Shown piece after piece: positions 1-7,890 of a stretch of 38,128 nt of DNA. Made by a program: the position numbers and the translations under genes. Numbering within the stretch: the first letter of the stretch is position 1; the number at the start of each line of letters is the position of its first letter. The notes under the pieces were generated by a model. The model did not search any database. It was given only the letters and a program-made list of their open reading frames with translations, and had not been told where the DNA came from. The DNA is taken from NCBI GenBank assembly GCA_937893635.1, contig CALBGF010000120.1:1-38128 (forward strand). Reading direction: 5' to 3'. This stretch comes from an uncultured Mollicutes bacterium (GTDB lineage: Bacteria > Bacillota_I > Bacilli_A > RFN20 > CAG-826).

Positions 1-387
1 TTAGCAATGTGTGATGATTTTGTCTTAAAACTTAAAGATGGCTATAATACAGTTATTGGTGAAAATGGTTCAAAATTATCTGGAGGAGAACGTCAAAGAA
101 TTTCAATTGCAAGAGCGCTTCTTAAAGATGCACCAATTATTTTATTAGATGAAGCAACAGCTTCTTTAGATGTTGAAAATGAAACAAAGATTCAACAAGC
201 TATTTCGACATTAATAAAAAATAAGACAGTTGTAATTATTGCACATCGTATGCGCACTATTGAAAATGCTGATAAGATTGTTGTAATTCAAAATGGACAA
301 ATTGTTGAAGATGGAACACCAAAAGAACTACTAGAATCTAATGGCGTATACGCTAAAATGCTTCAAACACAACTTGAAAATAAGTAG
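1..387 (+). CDS. ABC exporter, ATP-binding domain (3' end only)
   Basis: This is the C-terminal part of an ATP-binding cassette domain; the reading frame is already open at base 1, so the true start lies outside the window. The signature helix LSGGERQRISIARALL, the Walker B stretch IILLDEATASLD and the switch histidine in IIAHRM are all present and intact. The ordering and the DEATASLD form are typical of fused membrane-plus-ATPase exporters of the MsbA/LmrA/BmrA type (subfamily B), which export lipids, peptides or drugs. The protein ends in KLLESNGVYAKML-like exporter sequence without an extra domain. The gene stops at TAG (385-387), and that stop codon lies inside the first copy of a 33-bp repeat. 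The substrate cannot be judged from this fragment. Confidence 0.9.
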   Translation, partial: LAMCDDFVLKLKDGYNTVIGENGSKLSGGERQRISIARALLKDAPIILLDEATASLDVENETKIQQAISTLIKNKTVVIIAHRMRTIENADKIVVIQNGQIVEDGTPKELLESNGVYAKMLQTQLENK

Positions 388-413
388 CATATTAAGTAAG
401 ATTTAAGTAAGAT
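381..413 (+). repeat. 33-bp direct repeat, copy 1 (5' of Fic gene)
   Basis: It begins in the last Lys codon and TAG stop of the ABC exporter gene. Its second half is a perfect tandem of the 11-mer TTAAGTAAGAT (392-402 and 403-413). A second copy at 1437-1469 differs at only two bases, and likewise overlaps a Lys-TAG gene end. The two copies frame the Fic gene exactly. Confidence 0.85.
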
Positions 414-415
414 AG

Positions 416-444
416 TTGATAAAATTTCAATGGTGGTTTATACT
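416..444 (+). promoter_or_regulatory. Sigma-A promoter of the Fic gene
   Basis: A -35 box TTGATA (416-421) is followed by a 17-base spacer and a -10 box TATACT (439-444). Transcription would begin near 451, almost on the Shine-Dalgarno site, giving a very short leader. This rules out the in-frame ATG at 430, which lies upstream of the -10 box. Confidence 0.65.
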
Positions 445-462
445 ATTAACGGGAGGAAAGTT

Positions 463-1443
463 ATGTATAAGCCACCTTTTTCAATTACAAATAATATGCT
501 TTCAAAATGTATATCTATCGCCGAAAAATTAGGTAAAATTTCTATTTTTAATTCATTAGAAAGAATGCCGATTTTAAGAAAGAATAATCGTATAAAATCA
601 ATTCATTCATCTTTAGCAATTGAAGCAAATTCTTTGTCTTTGAATCAAGTTAGAGATGTTATTATGGGGAAAACTGTAATAGGTCCAAAAAAAGAAATTC
701 AAGAAGTTAAAAATGCATATAAGGCATACGAAATGATAAATGATTTTGATTGTTATAATGAAAAAGATTTATTAAAAGCGCACGAAACATTAACATATTT
801 AATTGAAAATGATTCAGGACAATATCGTAACCACGCTGAAGGTGTATTTGATGGTAAACAAGTAATATTTGTTGCGCCATTAGAAAAATTTGTTCCATCG
901 CTAATGCATGATTTATTTAATTGGCTAAAAAACGATTTAGAAACGCCAATGCTTATAAAATCATGTGTATTTCATTATGAATTTGTTTTTATTCATCCTT
1001 TTAGTGATGGGAATGGTAGAACCGCTCGATTATGGCAAAATGTATTGTTGATGAAATGGAATCCGATTTTCGAATATATTCCACTTGAATCAAGAATTCA
1101 AAAATATCAAGATGAATATTATAACGCAATATCTGAGTGTCATAAAAATGGCGATTCTAATAAGTTTATTGAATTTATGCTTAGACTTATTGATGAAAGT
1201 ATTGATGAAGTTAGTGATAGTTTAAAACAAGAATCAAAAAATATATCTGAGCAAGTAAATAAACTATTAGAAATTATGGATTATGATATTCCGTTAAGCG
1301 CTAATGAGATTATGCGTCGATTAAGTATAAAATCAAAAGAAACATTGCGAGCTAATTATTTGGCTCCTGCTATTGAAAATGGACTGGTTAAAATGACTAT
1401 TCCTAATAAACCTAGTAGCAAAAATCAAAAATATGTTAAGTAG
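463..1443 (+). CDS. Fic family protein (AMPylator-type) with winged-helix tail
   Basis: Fic domain protein of 326 residues. The core motif HPFSDGNGRTAR (around residues 182-193) matches HPFx(D/E)GNGRxxR, whose His is the catalytic base for transferring AMP from ATP to a hydroxyl side chain. Near the N-terminus SSLAIEAN fits the class II inhibitory helix ((S/T)xxxE(G/N)), although Ala replaces the usual Gly after Glu, so the enzyme is probably self-inhibited. The last 70 residues look like a winged helix (NEIMRRLSIKSKETLRANYL), as in many Fic/DUF4172-type proteins. The start at 463 is chosen because GGGAGG (451-456) precedes it and the promoter -10 box lies upstream. The gene has its own promoter and sits between two copies of a 33-bp repeat, so it looks inserted between the exporter and nitroreductase genes. 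The target protein is unknown. Confidence 0.88.
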   Translation: MYKPPFSITNNMLSKCISIAEKLGKISIFNSLERMPILRKNNRIKSIHSSLAIEANSLSLNQVRDVIMGKTVIGPKKEIQEVKNAYKAYEMINDFDCYNEKDLLKAHETLTYLIENDSGQYRNHAEGVFDGKQVIFVAPLEKFVPSLMHDLFNWLKNDLETPMLIKSCVFHYEFVFIHPFSDGNGRTARLWQNVLLMKWNPIFEYIPLESRIQKYQDEYYNAISECHKNGDSNKFIEFMLRLIDESIDEVSDSLKQESKNISEQVNKLLEIMDYDIPLSANEIMRRLSIKSKETLRANYLAPAIENGLVKMTIPNKPSSKNQKYVK

Positions 1444-1469
1444 CATATTAAGCAAGATTTAAGCAAGAT
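1437..1469 (+). repeat. 33-bp direct repeat, copy 2 (3' of Fic gene)
   Basis: It matches copy 1 (381-413) at 31 of 33 bases. The two differences fall at the same position of each 11-mer, which reads TTAAGCAAGAT twice here (1448-1458, 1459-1469). It contains the last Lys codon and TAG stop of the Fic gene and ends just before the nitroreductase ribosome binding site. Confidence 0.85.
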
Positions 1470-1486
1470 GAAAAAGGAGAATATTT

Positions 1487-2008
1487 ATGGAAGACAAAAC
1501 ATTAGAATTAATCAAAACAAGAAGAAGCGTTCGTTCTTATGAAGATAAGAAAGTGCCAGAAGAATTATTAAATAAAGTACTTGAAGCGGGTACATATGCA
1601 CCAACTGGAAGAGGCAAACAATCACCAGTTATTGTTGCTATTACTTCTGAAAAATATCGTAATATAATTCAAACACTTAATGCTGGTGTAATGGGAGTCA
1701 GTATTGATCCATATTATGGTGCGCCAGTTGTTATTGTTGTTTTAGCGGACCCTAGCATTAATACTTGGGTAGAAGATGCATCATTAGTATTAGGTAATAT
1801 GATGTTAGAAGCTCATGCTTTAGGACTCGGCTCAGTTTGGATTCATCGAGAAAGAGAAATATTTGATAGTAGCATAGGAAAAGAACTCTTAAAAGAATGG
1901 GGATTACCTGAAGATTTACGCGGAGTTGGCGCTATCGCATTAGGTTACACTAAAGGTGAATATCCAAAGGCTAAAGCTCGTAAAGAAAATTATATAAAAC
2001 GTGTTTAA
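1487..2008 (+). CDS. Nitroreductase family FMN oxidoreductase
   Basis: A 173-residue protein of the nitroreductase superfamily, short single-domain form. The N-terminal TRRSVRSYEDKKVP is the family FMN-phosphate-binding RSxRxY signature, and APTGRGKQSP is the following flavin-contacting loop. The C-terminal segment GVGAIALGYTKGEYPKAKAR is also typical. Members use NAD(P)H to reduce nitro groups, quinones or flavins as homodimers, and the physiological substrate is not predictable. The start has a good site (AAAGGAG, 8 bases upstream). It follows the second 33-bp repeat directly with no clear promoter of its own, so it may be read from the Fic promoter or from the upstream exporter operon. Confidence 0.88.
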   Translation: MEDKTLELIKTRRSVRSYEDKKVPEELLNKVLEAGTYAPTGRGKQSPVIVAITSEKYRNIIQTLNAGVMGVSIDPYYGAPVVIVVLADPSINTWVEDASLVLGNMMLEAHALGLGSVWIHREREIFDSSIGKELLKEWGLPEDLRGVGAIALGYTKGEYPKAKARKENYIKRV

Positions 2009-2026
2009 TTTGCTTTAAGAAAGAAC

Positions 2027-2032
2027 TATAAT
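2027..2032 (+). promoter_or_regulatory. Possible -10 box upstream of the MscS gene
   Basis: A perfect TATAAT lies 28 bases before the MscS start. The -35 region at 2004 (TTTAAT) is weak, so this is a tentative promoter. Confidence 0.35.
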
Positions 2033-2059
2033 ATTATTTGTTTATAAGGAGTGATTTTT

Positions 2060-2884
2060 ATGGATTGGGAACAATTTTGGAAAACAGTGCAAGATTGGGT
2101 GACTAATACAGGAATTAAAATTGTTATTGCTATCATTATTTTAATAATATCATTTAGCATAATTAACGCAATTAGTAAAAAAATTGCTAAAAAAGCCGAT
2201 AAAAAGGTTGAAGAAAATAAAAAAATTGATAAGACATTATATCGTACTTTAAGTTATGTGACAAAAATAGGACTTAAAATTTTAGTCGTTCTTGCTCTTA
2301 TTGGTTATTTAGGAATTGATACTTCTGGAGTTACAGCTTTACTTGCTTCTCTTGGTGTTGGCGTTGGTTTAGCAGTTAATGGTACTTTATCAAACTTTGC
2401 CGGTGGTGTGATGCTTGTCTTTACTCGTCCATTCCGTGTTGATGACTTCATTGAAGCGTTAGGAGTTTCAGGAACAGTTGAAGATATTCATATTTGTTAT
2501 ACGAAAGTTAGAACGCCTGATAATAAAATGGCTTATTTACCAAATGGTACATTATCAACAACTCAAATAGTAAATTACTCGGAAAAAGATACTAGAAGGG
2601 TGGATGTTGATTTATCAATTTCCTATGCTGATGATTTTGAAAAAGCAAAAAAAGTTATTTTAGAAGTTTGTAAGAAAAACAAAAAGATTCTTAATGTTCC
2701 TGCCCCAGCAATTAATATTGTTGAACATGGTGATAGTGCTATTAATATTAGCGCTAAAGTATGGTGCAAAAACGATGATTATTGGGACGTTAAATTTTAC
2801 GTATTAGAGAAAGTAAAAGTAGCATTTGATGAAAATGGTATTGAAATTCCATTCAATCAATTAGAAGTAACTTTAAAAAAATAA
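2060..2884 (+). CDS. mscS: MscS-type small-conductance mechanosensitive channel
   Basis: A 274-residue protein with three membrane segments (about residues 18-38, 66-86 and 90-120) and a soluble cytoplasmic domain. The pore helix is visible as ALLASLGVGVGLAVNGTLSN followed by FAGGVMLVFTRPFRVDDF, the Gly/Ala-rich TM3 and start of the beta domain that define MscS. The C-terminal half has the expected mixed alpha/beta cage domain. The channel releases solutes on hypo-osmotic shock as a heptamer. The start at ATG 2060 is preferred over GTG 2051, because GTG 2051 is part of the ribosome binding site AAGGAGTGA. The length is close to E. coli MscS (286). Confidence 0.92.
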   Translation: MDWEQFWKTVQDWVTNTGIKIVIAIIILIISFSIINAISKKIAKKADKKVEENKKIDKTLYRTLSYVTKIGLKILVVLALIGYLGIDTSGVTALLASLGVGVGLAVNGTLSNFAGGVMLVFTRPFRVDDFIEALGVSGTVEDIHICYTKVRTPDNKMAYLPNGTLSTTQIVNYSEKDTRRVDVDLSISYADDFEKAKKVILEVCKKNKKILNVPAPAINIVEHGDSAINISAKVWCKNDDYWDVKFYVLEKVKVAFDENGIEIPFNQLEVTLKK

Positions 2885-2927
2885 AAAGTAGTTGCAAGTG
2901 AAATAATAAAGAATACATTATTAACCT

Positions 2928-2957
2928 TTGACTAAATTGTTATAAGTAAGCGATTAT
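2928..2957 (+). promoter_or_regulatory. Weak promoter candidate for the MFS gene
   Basis: TTGACT (2928-2933), an 18-base spacer and GATTAT (2952-2957) lie 40 bases before the MFS start. The -35 box is good and the -10 box poor. Confidence 0.3.
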
Positions 2958-2997
2958 GACACTTGCTAATGTAACAACTAAAGAAAGAGGTGAAAAA

Positions 2998-4158
2998 ATG
3001 TATTCTTTTTTGTTAGTTATTATTTATATAGCCTTTATAAGTTTAGGACTTCCTGATTCATTACTTGGATCATGTTGGCCAGTAGTGCACATAGAAATGA
3101 ACGTTCCTATTTCATATATGGGAATAGTTTCCATGGTTATTGCTATAGGCACAGTCATATCTAGTTTATTATCAGATAAATTAACAACAAAATTTGGAAC
3201 TAAAATAGTAACACTTGTAAGTGTGTTTTTAACTACAATTGCCCTATTTGGCTTTTCATTATCTAATACATTTTGGATGCTAATTCTTTTTGCGATACCT
3301 TATGGCTTAGGTGCTGGAGCAATCGATGCTGCTTTAAATAACTATGTGGCAATTCACTACAAAGCTAAACATATGAGTTGGTTACATTGCTTTTGGGGAG
3401 TAGGAACTATAGTTAGTCCATTTATTATGGGCTTTGCTTTAAAAAATATGACTTGGAATGCGGGATATCGTATTGTAGGTATTATTCAATTAATTATCAC
3501 AATATTCTTGTTTGCCACTTTAAAAGTTTGGAATGTTAATTCAAATGTTAGTAGTGAAGAAACTAAGCATATTGGATTATTTAAAGCCTTAAAAATACAT
3601 GGAGTAATATTTTTACTTATTGGATTTTTTGCTTATTCAGCTTTAGAAGCTACATCAATGCAATGGGCAAGCACTTATTTTGTAGAAGTAAAAGGCATAG
3701 AGGCAGGTGATGCCGCTAATTTTGCGGCTTTATTTTATATAGGTATAACAGTGGGAAGATTCTTATCAGGATTTATTACTGATAAGTTAGGCGATAAGAA
3801 AATGATTATATTAGGCACCTCAATACTAACGTTAGGAATAGTATTATTGTTATTACCAATAAATTCTTTTCATGTAGCAATATCTGCTTTTGTTGTTATT
3901 GGATTAGGTTGCGCTCCTATATATCCTTGTATTATTCATTCAACACCACTAAATTTTGGAAAAGAAAATTCTGGAGCAATTATTGGAATACAAATGGCCG
4001 GCGCTTATTTAGGTGCTTCATTTATGCCACCTTTGTTTGGATTAATAGGTGGAAAAATCGGCTATATAATATTTCCAATCTATATTTTGATTTTTGCTTT
4101 TTTAATGATAACAATGATTGAAATTACATTTCATATTACACAAAAGAAGAACAAATAA
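2998..4158 (+). CDS. Major facilitator superfamily transporter
   Basis: A 386-residue, 12-helix permease. Hydrophobic segments alternate with short loops throughout. The loop after TM2 (SDKLTTKFGTKIV) and its counterpart in the second half (TDKLGDKKMII) match the MFS signature GxxxDRxGRR-type loops. GLGAGAIDAALNNYVAIHY resembles the FucP-like sugar/uncharacterised MFS group, but the substrate is not clear. The start at 2998 is chosen because AAAGAGGTGA precedes it by a normal distance; an in-frame ATG at 2956 has no ribosome binding site. The gene stands alone, closed by a terminator whose 5' arm lies in its final codons. Confidence 0.88.
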   Translation: MYSFLLVIIYIAFISLGLPDSLLGSCWPVVHIEMNVPISYMGIVSMVIAIGTVISSLLSDKLTTKFGTKIVTLVSVFLTTIALFGFSLSNTFWMLILFAIPYGLGAGAIDAALNNYVAIHYKAKHMSWLHCFWGVGTIVSPFIMGFALKNMTWNAGYRIVGIIQLIITIFLFATLKVWNVNSNVSSEETKHIGLFKALKIHGVIFLLIGFFAYSALEATSMQWASTYFVEVKGIEAGDAANFAALFYIGITVGRFLSGFITDKLGDKKMIILGTSILTLGIVLLLLPINSFHVAISAFVVIGLGCAPIYPCIIHSTPLNFGKENSGAIIGIQMAGAYLGASFMPPLFGLIGGKIGYIIFPIYILIFAFLMITMIEITFHITQKKNK

Positions 4159-4190
4159 CACGTAACAATTTAATTTGTTCTTTTTTTCTT
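4147..4190 (+). terminator. Terminator overlapping the end of the MFS gene
   Basis: AAGAACAAAT (4147-4156) pairs perfectly with ATTTGTTCTT (4173-4182) across a 16-base loop, followed by a T-rich tract (4183-4190). The 5' arm encodes the last residues and first base of the stop codon of the MFS gene. Confidence 0.75.
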
Positions 4191-4231
4191 GCCTAATACA
4201 TAAGCTAATTGTTAAAATGAAATGTAAGATA

Positions 4232-4259
4232 TTGTTTTTAATTACAAATTAAAAAACAA
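4232..4259 (+). promoter_or_regulatory. AT-rich palindrome upstream of rex
   Basis: TTGTTTTTAATT (4232-4243) is the mirror of AATTAAAAAACAA (4247-4259) apart from one extra A. Its TTGT/ACAA ends recall Rex operators (TTGT-n-ACAA), but the spacing is 28 bp rather than the usual 18, so assignment as a Rex site is speculative. The rest of the 4188-4302 stretch shows no gene. Confidence 0.3.
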
Positions 4260-4302
4260 AACGTTTATTTTACCGATGAAAGCGATGTCATAAGATATTA
4301 TA

Positions 4303-4332
4303 TTGACAAAGATATGATGTCTAGGATACACT
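4303..4332 (+). promoter_or_regulatory. Promoter of the rex-adhE-hydrogenase operon
   Basis: A perfect -35 box TTGACA (4303-4308), an 18-base spacer and TACACT (4327-4332) as -10 precede rex by 35 bases. Confidence 0.55.
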
Positions 4333-4335
4333 TAA

Positions 4336-4355
4336 TTCGGTAAAAGAATACCGAA
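4336..4355 (+). promoter_or_regulatory. Hairpin touching the rex ribosome binding site
   Basis: TTCGGTA (4336-4342) and TACCGAA (4349-4355) form a perfect 7-bp stem with a 6-base loop at the start of the predicted transcript. The 3' arm supplies the first two bases of the AAGGAG ribosome binding site (4354-4359). It could be an mRNA hairpin that modulates translation, or an operator just downstream of the -10 box. Confidence 0.5.
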
Positions 4356-4367
4356 GGAGTGAAAACA

Positions 4368-5006
4368 ATGCTTGATGGCGTATCAGTAAAGCAATTACAA
4401 AGATTTCCGATATACTTAAAATATCTCAAATCAATGCGTGATGCCGGTGTGGTAACAATTACCGCCCCACTTATTGCTAGAGCACTTAATCAATCAGAAG
4501 AACAAGTAAAAAAAGATCTTCAAGTAGTGACTACTTCAAAAGGTAGACCGAATACAGGTCGTGATATTAATGTTCTTATTAATGATATCGAAGTATTCTT
4601 AGGCTACCACAATATTAGCGATGCAATCATTGTTGGTGTTGGACACTTAGGTGAAGCTTTTATGAATTATAAAGGATTCGCTGAATTTAGCCTTAATATT
4701 TTAGCGGGATTTGATAATGATGAATCAAAGATTGGTAAAGTAATAAATGGCAAACAAGTATTTCCAATGTCAAAACTAAAAAATTTAGTTCCAAGATTGA
4801 ACGTTAGTATTGCGATATTAACTACCCCAGCATCCGCTTCACAAGAAGTCGCGGAATTATTAGTTGATGCTGGCATTAAAGGAATTTGGAATTTCGCGCC
4901 AATTAACCTAAAAGTAAATGACGATGTTGTGGTTGAAAATGTCAATCTTGCATCATCGTTAGCAGTATTATCTCATAAATTAAAAAAGAAATTTCAGGAG
5001 GAGTAA
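4368..5006 (+). CDS. rex: Redox-sensing transcriptional repressor Rex
   Basis: Rex of 212 residues, the usual length. The N-terminal winged helix starts with LQRFPIYLKYLKSM and continues through TAPLIARALNQSEEQVKKDL, the family's DNA-binding region. The Rossmann domain has the glycine motif GVGHLGEA (about residues 90-97) for NADH, and the C-terminal swapped helix is present. Rex represses fermentation genes when NADH/NAD+ is low and leaves DNA when NADH accumulates. It sits 3 bases before adhE, a classic Rex target, and at the head of an operon with hydrogenase-type genes, which suggests autoregulated control of the whole set. ATG 4368 is chosen over GTG 4359, which belongs to the ribosome binding site. 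Confidence 0.96.
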   Translation: MLDGVSVKQLQRFPIYLKYLKSMRDAGVVTITAPLIARALNQSEEQVKKDLQVVTTSKGRPNTGRDINVLINDIEVFLGYHNISDAIIVGVGHLGEAFMNYKGFAEFSLNILAGFDNDESKIGKVINGKQVFPMSKLKNLVPRLNVSIAILTTPASASQEVAELLVDAGIKGIWNFAPINLKVNDDVVVENVNLASSLAVLSHKLKKKFQEE

Positions 5007-5009
5007 AAA

Positions 5010-7625
5010 ATGGGAGATAAGGTTGAAAACGTTGCAGCATTAGAAGAAGTTGATAAACTTGTTAAAAATGCTCAAAAAGCTTTAGATGAATTTCTAAACT
5101 TAGATCAAGAAAAAGTCGACTATATTGTCGCAAAATGTTCAGTTGCAGGTCTTGATCACCACGGCACATTAGCCGCTAAAGCAATTGAAGAAACAAAAAG
5201 AGGCGTATTTGAAGATAAAGCTACTAAGAACTTATTCGCTTGTGAATATGTTGTAAATAATATGCGTCATCTTAAGACAGTTGGAGTTATTAAAGATGAC
5301 CCAGTAACTGGTATTACTGAAATCGCTGATCCTATTGGCGTAGTTTGTGGTATTACTCCAGTAACAAACCCAACAAGTACAGTTATTTTTAAATCATTAA
5401 TCTGTTTAAAAACACGTAACCCAATCATATTTGCATTCCATCCATCAGCACAACAAAGTTCAAAAGCTGCTGCTATGGTAATGTATGAAGCTGCAGTTGC
5501 AGCTGGTGCACCTAAAAACTGTATTCAATGGATTGAACATCCTTCAATGGATGCAACAAGTGCATTAATGAACCATCCAGGTGTTGCTACAATTTTAGCT
5601 ACTGGTGGTAACGCAATGGTTAAGGCTGCTTATAGCTGCGGAAAACCTGCAATGGGTGTTGGTGCTGGTAACGTTCCAGCTTATATCCATAAAGATGCTG
5701 ATGTTGAACAAGCAGTTAATGATATCGTTTTATCAAAATCATTTGATAATGGTATGATTTGTGCTTCTGAACAAGCTGCTATTATTGATAAAGAAATTTA
5801 TAAAGAAGCAAAAGATTTATTTGTTAGATTTAAAGTTTACTTTGTAAACAAAGAAGAAAAAGTTAAATTATCTAGATTTATGTTTGGATTTGCTCATGGT
5901 GATGAAAACGTTGAAACAGCAAAATTAAATCCAAATGTTGTTGGTAAATCTGCTCATTGGATTGCTGAACAAGCAGGATTTGAAGTTCCTAAAGATACAG
6001 TTATCTTAGCAGTTGAATGTGATATGGTTGGACCAAAAGAACCAATGACAAGAGAAAAACTTTCACCAGTATTAGCAATTTTAAAATCAAAAGATGCTGA
6101 AGAAGGATTTAAACTTGCTGAACAAATGGTTTGCTTTAATGGTTTAGGACATAGTGCTGCTATTCACTGTAAAGAACAAGCTATGGCTGATGCATATGGC
6201 GAAAAAGTAAAAGCAATGCGTATTATTTGGAATTCTCCATCTACATTTGGTGGTATTGGTAATGTTTATAACTCATTCTTACCATCTTTAACATTAGGTT
6301 GTGGTAGTTATGGTAAAAACTCAATTGGTGGTAACGTTAGTGCCGTTAATTTATTAAATGTTAAGAAAGTAGGTAAAAGAAGAAATACTATGCAATGGTT
6401 TAAAGTTCCTCGTAAGATTTATTTTGAAAGAAATTCAATTCAATATTTACAATCTTGCCGTGATGTTAATAAAGTCTTTATCGTTACCGACCGTTCAATG
6501 GTTGATTTCGGTTTTGTAAATAGAGTTACTGAACAATTAAATTTAAGAAAGAATAAAGTTCAAGTACAATTATTCTGTGATGTTGAACCAGATCCAGATA
6601 TTGAAACAGTTAAACGTGGATTACGTTTAATGCAAGCATTTGGACCAGATACCATTATCGCTTTAGGCGGTGGATCTCCAATGGATGCCGCTAAAGGTAT
6701 GTGGTTATTCTATGAACACCCAGAAGTTAACTTTGATGACTTAAAACAAAAATTCATGGATATCCGTAAGAGAGCTTTCAAATATCCTGAATTAGGTAAA
6801 AAATCTAAATTAATTTGTATCCCAACTACATCTGGTACAGGTAGTGAAGTTACCCCATTCGCTGTTATTTCTGATAAAGCAAATAACAAGAAATATCCTT
6901 TAACTGACTACTCTTTAACTCCTACAGTTGCTATCGTTGATGCAGAATTTACAACAAACTTACCTGCACGTCCAACTGCTATGACAGGTATGGATGTCTT
7001 AACTCACGCTATTGAAGCTTATGTTTCAGTATTAGCAAGTGACTATACTGATGGTTTAGCTTTACAAGCAATTAAGATGGTATTTGAATATTTACCACGT
7101 GCTGTTAAGAATGGTAAAAATGACTTAGAAGCTCGTGAAAAGATGCATAATGCTGCAACAATTGCTGGTATGGCATTTGCTAACGCATTCTTAGGTATGA
7201 CTCACTCACTTGCTCATAAAGTTGGTGCACAATTCCACTGTGTTCACGGTTATGCTTGTGCTGTATTATTACCACATGTAATTAGATATAATGGACAAGT
7301 TCCAACCAAATTATCTGTATGGCCAAAATATAACCACTACTGTGCTGATAAGAAATATCAAGACATTGCTAGATTGATAGGATTAAAAGCTGATACTCCA
7401 GAAATCGCTGTTGAATCATTAGCTACTGCTGTAACTAACTTAACAAAAGAAGTTGGACTTGATCCTAACTTTGCTGCAATGGGTATTGCTGAAGAAGATT
7501 GGAATGCTGAACTAGAAAGAATGGCTGTCTTAGCTTATGAAGATCAATGTTCACCTGCTAACCCACGTGTTCCTCTTGTTGAAGATATGAAAGAAATCTT
7601 AAGAAAGGCTTATAAAGGCAATTAA
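5010..7625 (+). CDS. adhE: Bifunctional aldehyde-alcohol dehydrogenase AdhE
   Basis: An 871-residue fusion enzyme that reduces acetyl-CoA to acetaldehyde and then to ethanol, oxidising two NADH and so closing fermentative redox balance; the family forms filaments called spirosomes. Residues 1-440 are the CoA-acylating aldehyde dehydrogenase with catalytic Cys251 in NGMICASEQAA. Residues 460-871 are the iron-dependent alcohol dehydrogenase, with the NAD motif GGGSPMDAAKG, the TSGTGSEVTPFAVI stretch and metal-binding histidines in GMTHSLAHKVGAQFHCVHG. Length matches the family (about 870). The codon choice is noticeably more uniform (GGT, GCT, CCA, AAC) than its neighbours', as expected for high expression. 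The ribosome binding site GGAGGAG overlaps the rex stop. Confidence 0.97.
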   Translation: MGDKVENVAALEEVDKLVKNAQKALDEFLNLDQEKVDYIVAKCSVAGLDHHGTLAAKAIEETKRGVFEDKATKNLFACEYVVNNMRHLKTVGVIKDDPVTGITEIADPIGVVCGITPVTNPTSTVIFKSLICLKTRNPIIFAFHPSAQQSSKAAAMVMYEAAVAAGAPKNCIQWIEHPSMDATSALMNHPGVATILATGGNAMVKAAYSCGKPAMGVGAGNVPAYIHKDADVEQAVNDIVLSKSFDNGMICASEQAAIIDKEIYKEAKDLFVRFKVYFVNKEEKVKLSRFMFGFAHGDENVETAKLNPNVVGKSAHWIAEQAGFEVPKDTVILAVECDMVGPKEPMTREKLSPVLAILKSKDAEEGFKLAEQMVCFNGLGHSAAIHCKEQAMADAYGEKVKAMRIIWNSPSTFGGIGNVYNSFLPSLTLGCGSYGKNSIGGNVSAVNLLNVKKVGKRRNTMQWFKVPRKIYFERNSIQYLQSCRDVNKVFIVTDRSMVDFGFVNRVTEQLNLRKNKVQVQLFCDVEPDPDIETVKRGLRLMQAFGPDTIIALGGGSPMDAAKGMWLFYEHPEVNFDDLKQKFMDIRKRAFKYPELGKKSKLICIPTTSGTGSEVTPFAVISDKANNKKYPLTDYSLTPTVAIVDAEFTTNLPARPTAMTGMDVLTHAIEAYVSVLASDYTDGLALQAIKMVFEYLPRAVKNGKNDLEAREKMHNAATIAGMAFANAFLGMTHSLAHKVGAQFHCVHGYACAVLLPHVIRYNGQVPTKLSVWPKYNHYCADKKYQDIARLIGLKADTPEIAVESLATAVTNLTKEVGLDPNFAAMGIAEEDWNAELERMAVLAYEDQCSPANPRVPLVEDMKEILRKAYKGN

Positions 7626-7627
7626 TT

Positions 7628-7873
7628 ATGACAATATTGGTTTGCGTTGGCTCATCATGCCATTTAAAAGGTAGTTATGATATCATTGAGTTAATGAAAG
7701 ATGCTATTAAAAAGAATAACATTGAAGATAAAGTTACTCTCAAGGCCACATTTTGCTTAGGCAAATGTGGTGTTGCAGGAGTATCAATTAAAGTTGATGA
7801 CGAGATTATTACTGGCGTTACAAAAGAAAATTTTGATGAAACATTCGCAAAACATGTATTAGCCAAATTATAA
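7628..7873 (+). CDS. Thioredoxin-like [2Fe-2S] ferredoxin (NuoE/HydC-like)
   Basis: An 81-residue single-domain protein. CVGSSC near the N-terminus and CLGKC in the middle (FCLGKCGVAGVSIKV) reproduce the four-cysteine pattern of the thioredoxin-like [2Fe-2S] fold found in NuoE and in the small subunits of NAD-linked [FeFe]-hydrogenases. It is much shorter than NuoE (about 160), lacking the N-terminal helical part. It starts 3 bases after adhE and lies 17 bases before a hydrogenase gene, so it probably carries electrons for one of the two hydrogenase-like proteins. It has almost no ribosome binding site of its own, implying coupling to adhE translation. Confidence 0.88.
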   Translation: MTILVCVGSSCHLKGSYDIIELMKDAIKKNNIEDKVTLKATFCLGKCGVAGVSIKVDDEIITGVTKENFDETFAKHVLAKL

Positions 7874-7890
7874 AAAAAGGAGGGGCATTC

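Noticed and set aside
4207..4225. TTGTTAAAATG stretch as a Rex operator
   Set aside because: The right half does not mirror TTGTTAA at the normal spacing; only the weaker palindrome at 4232-4259 was kept, with low confidence.
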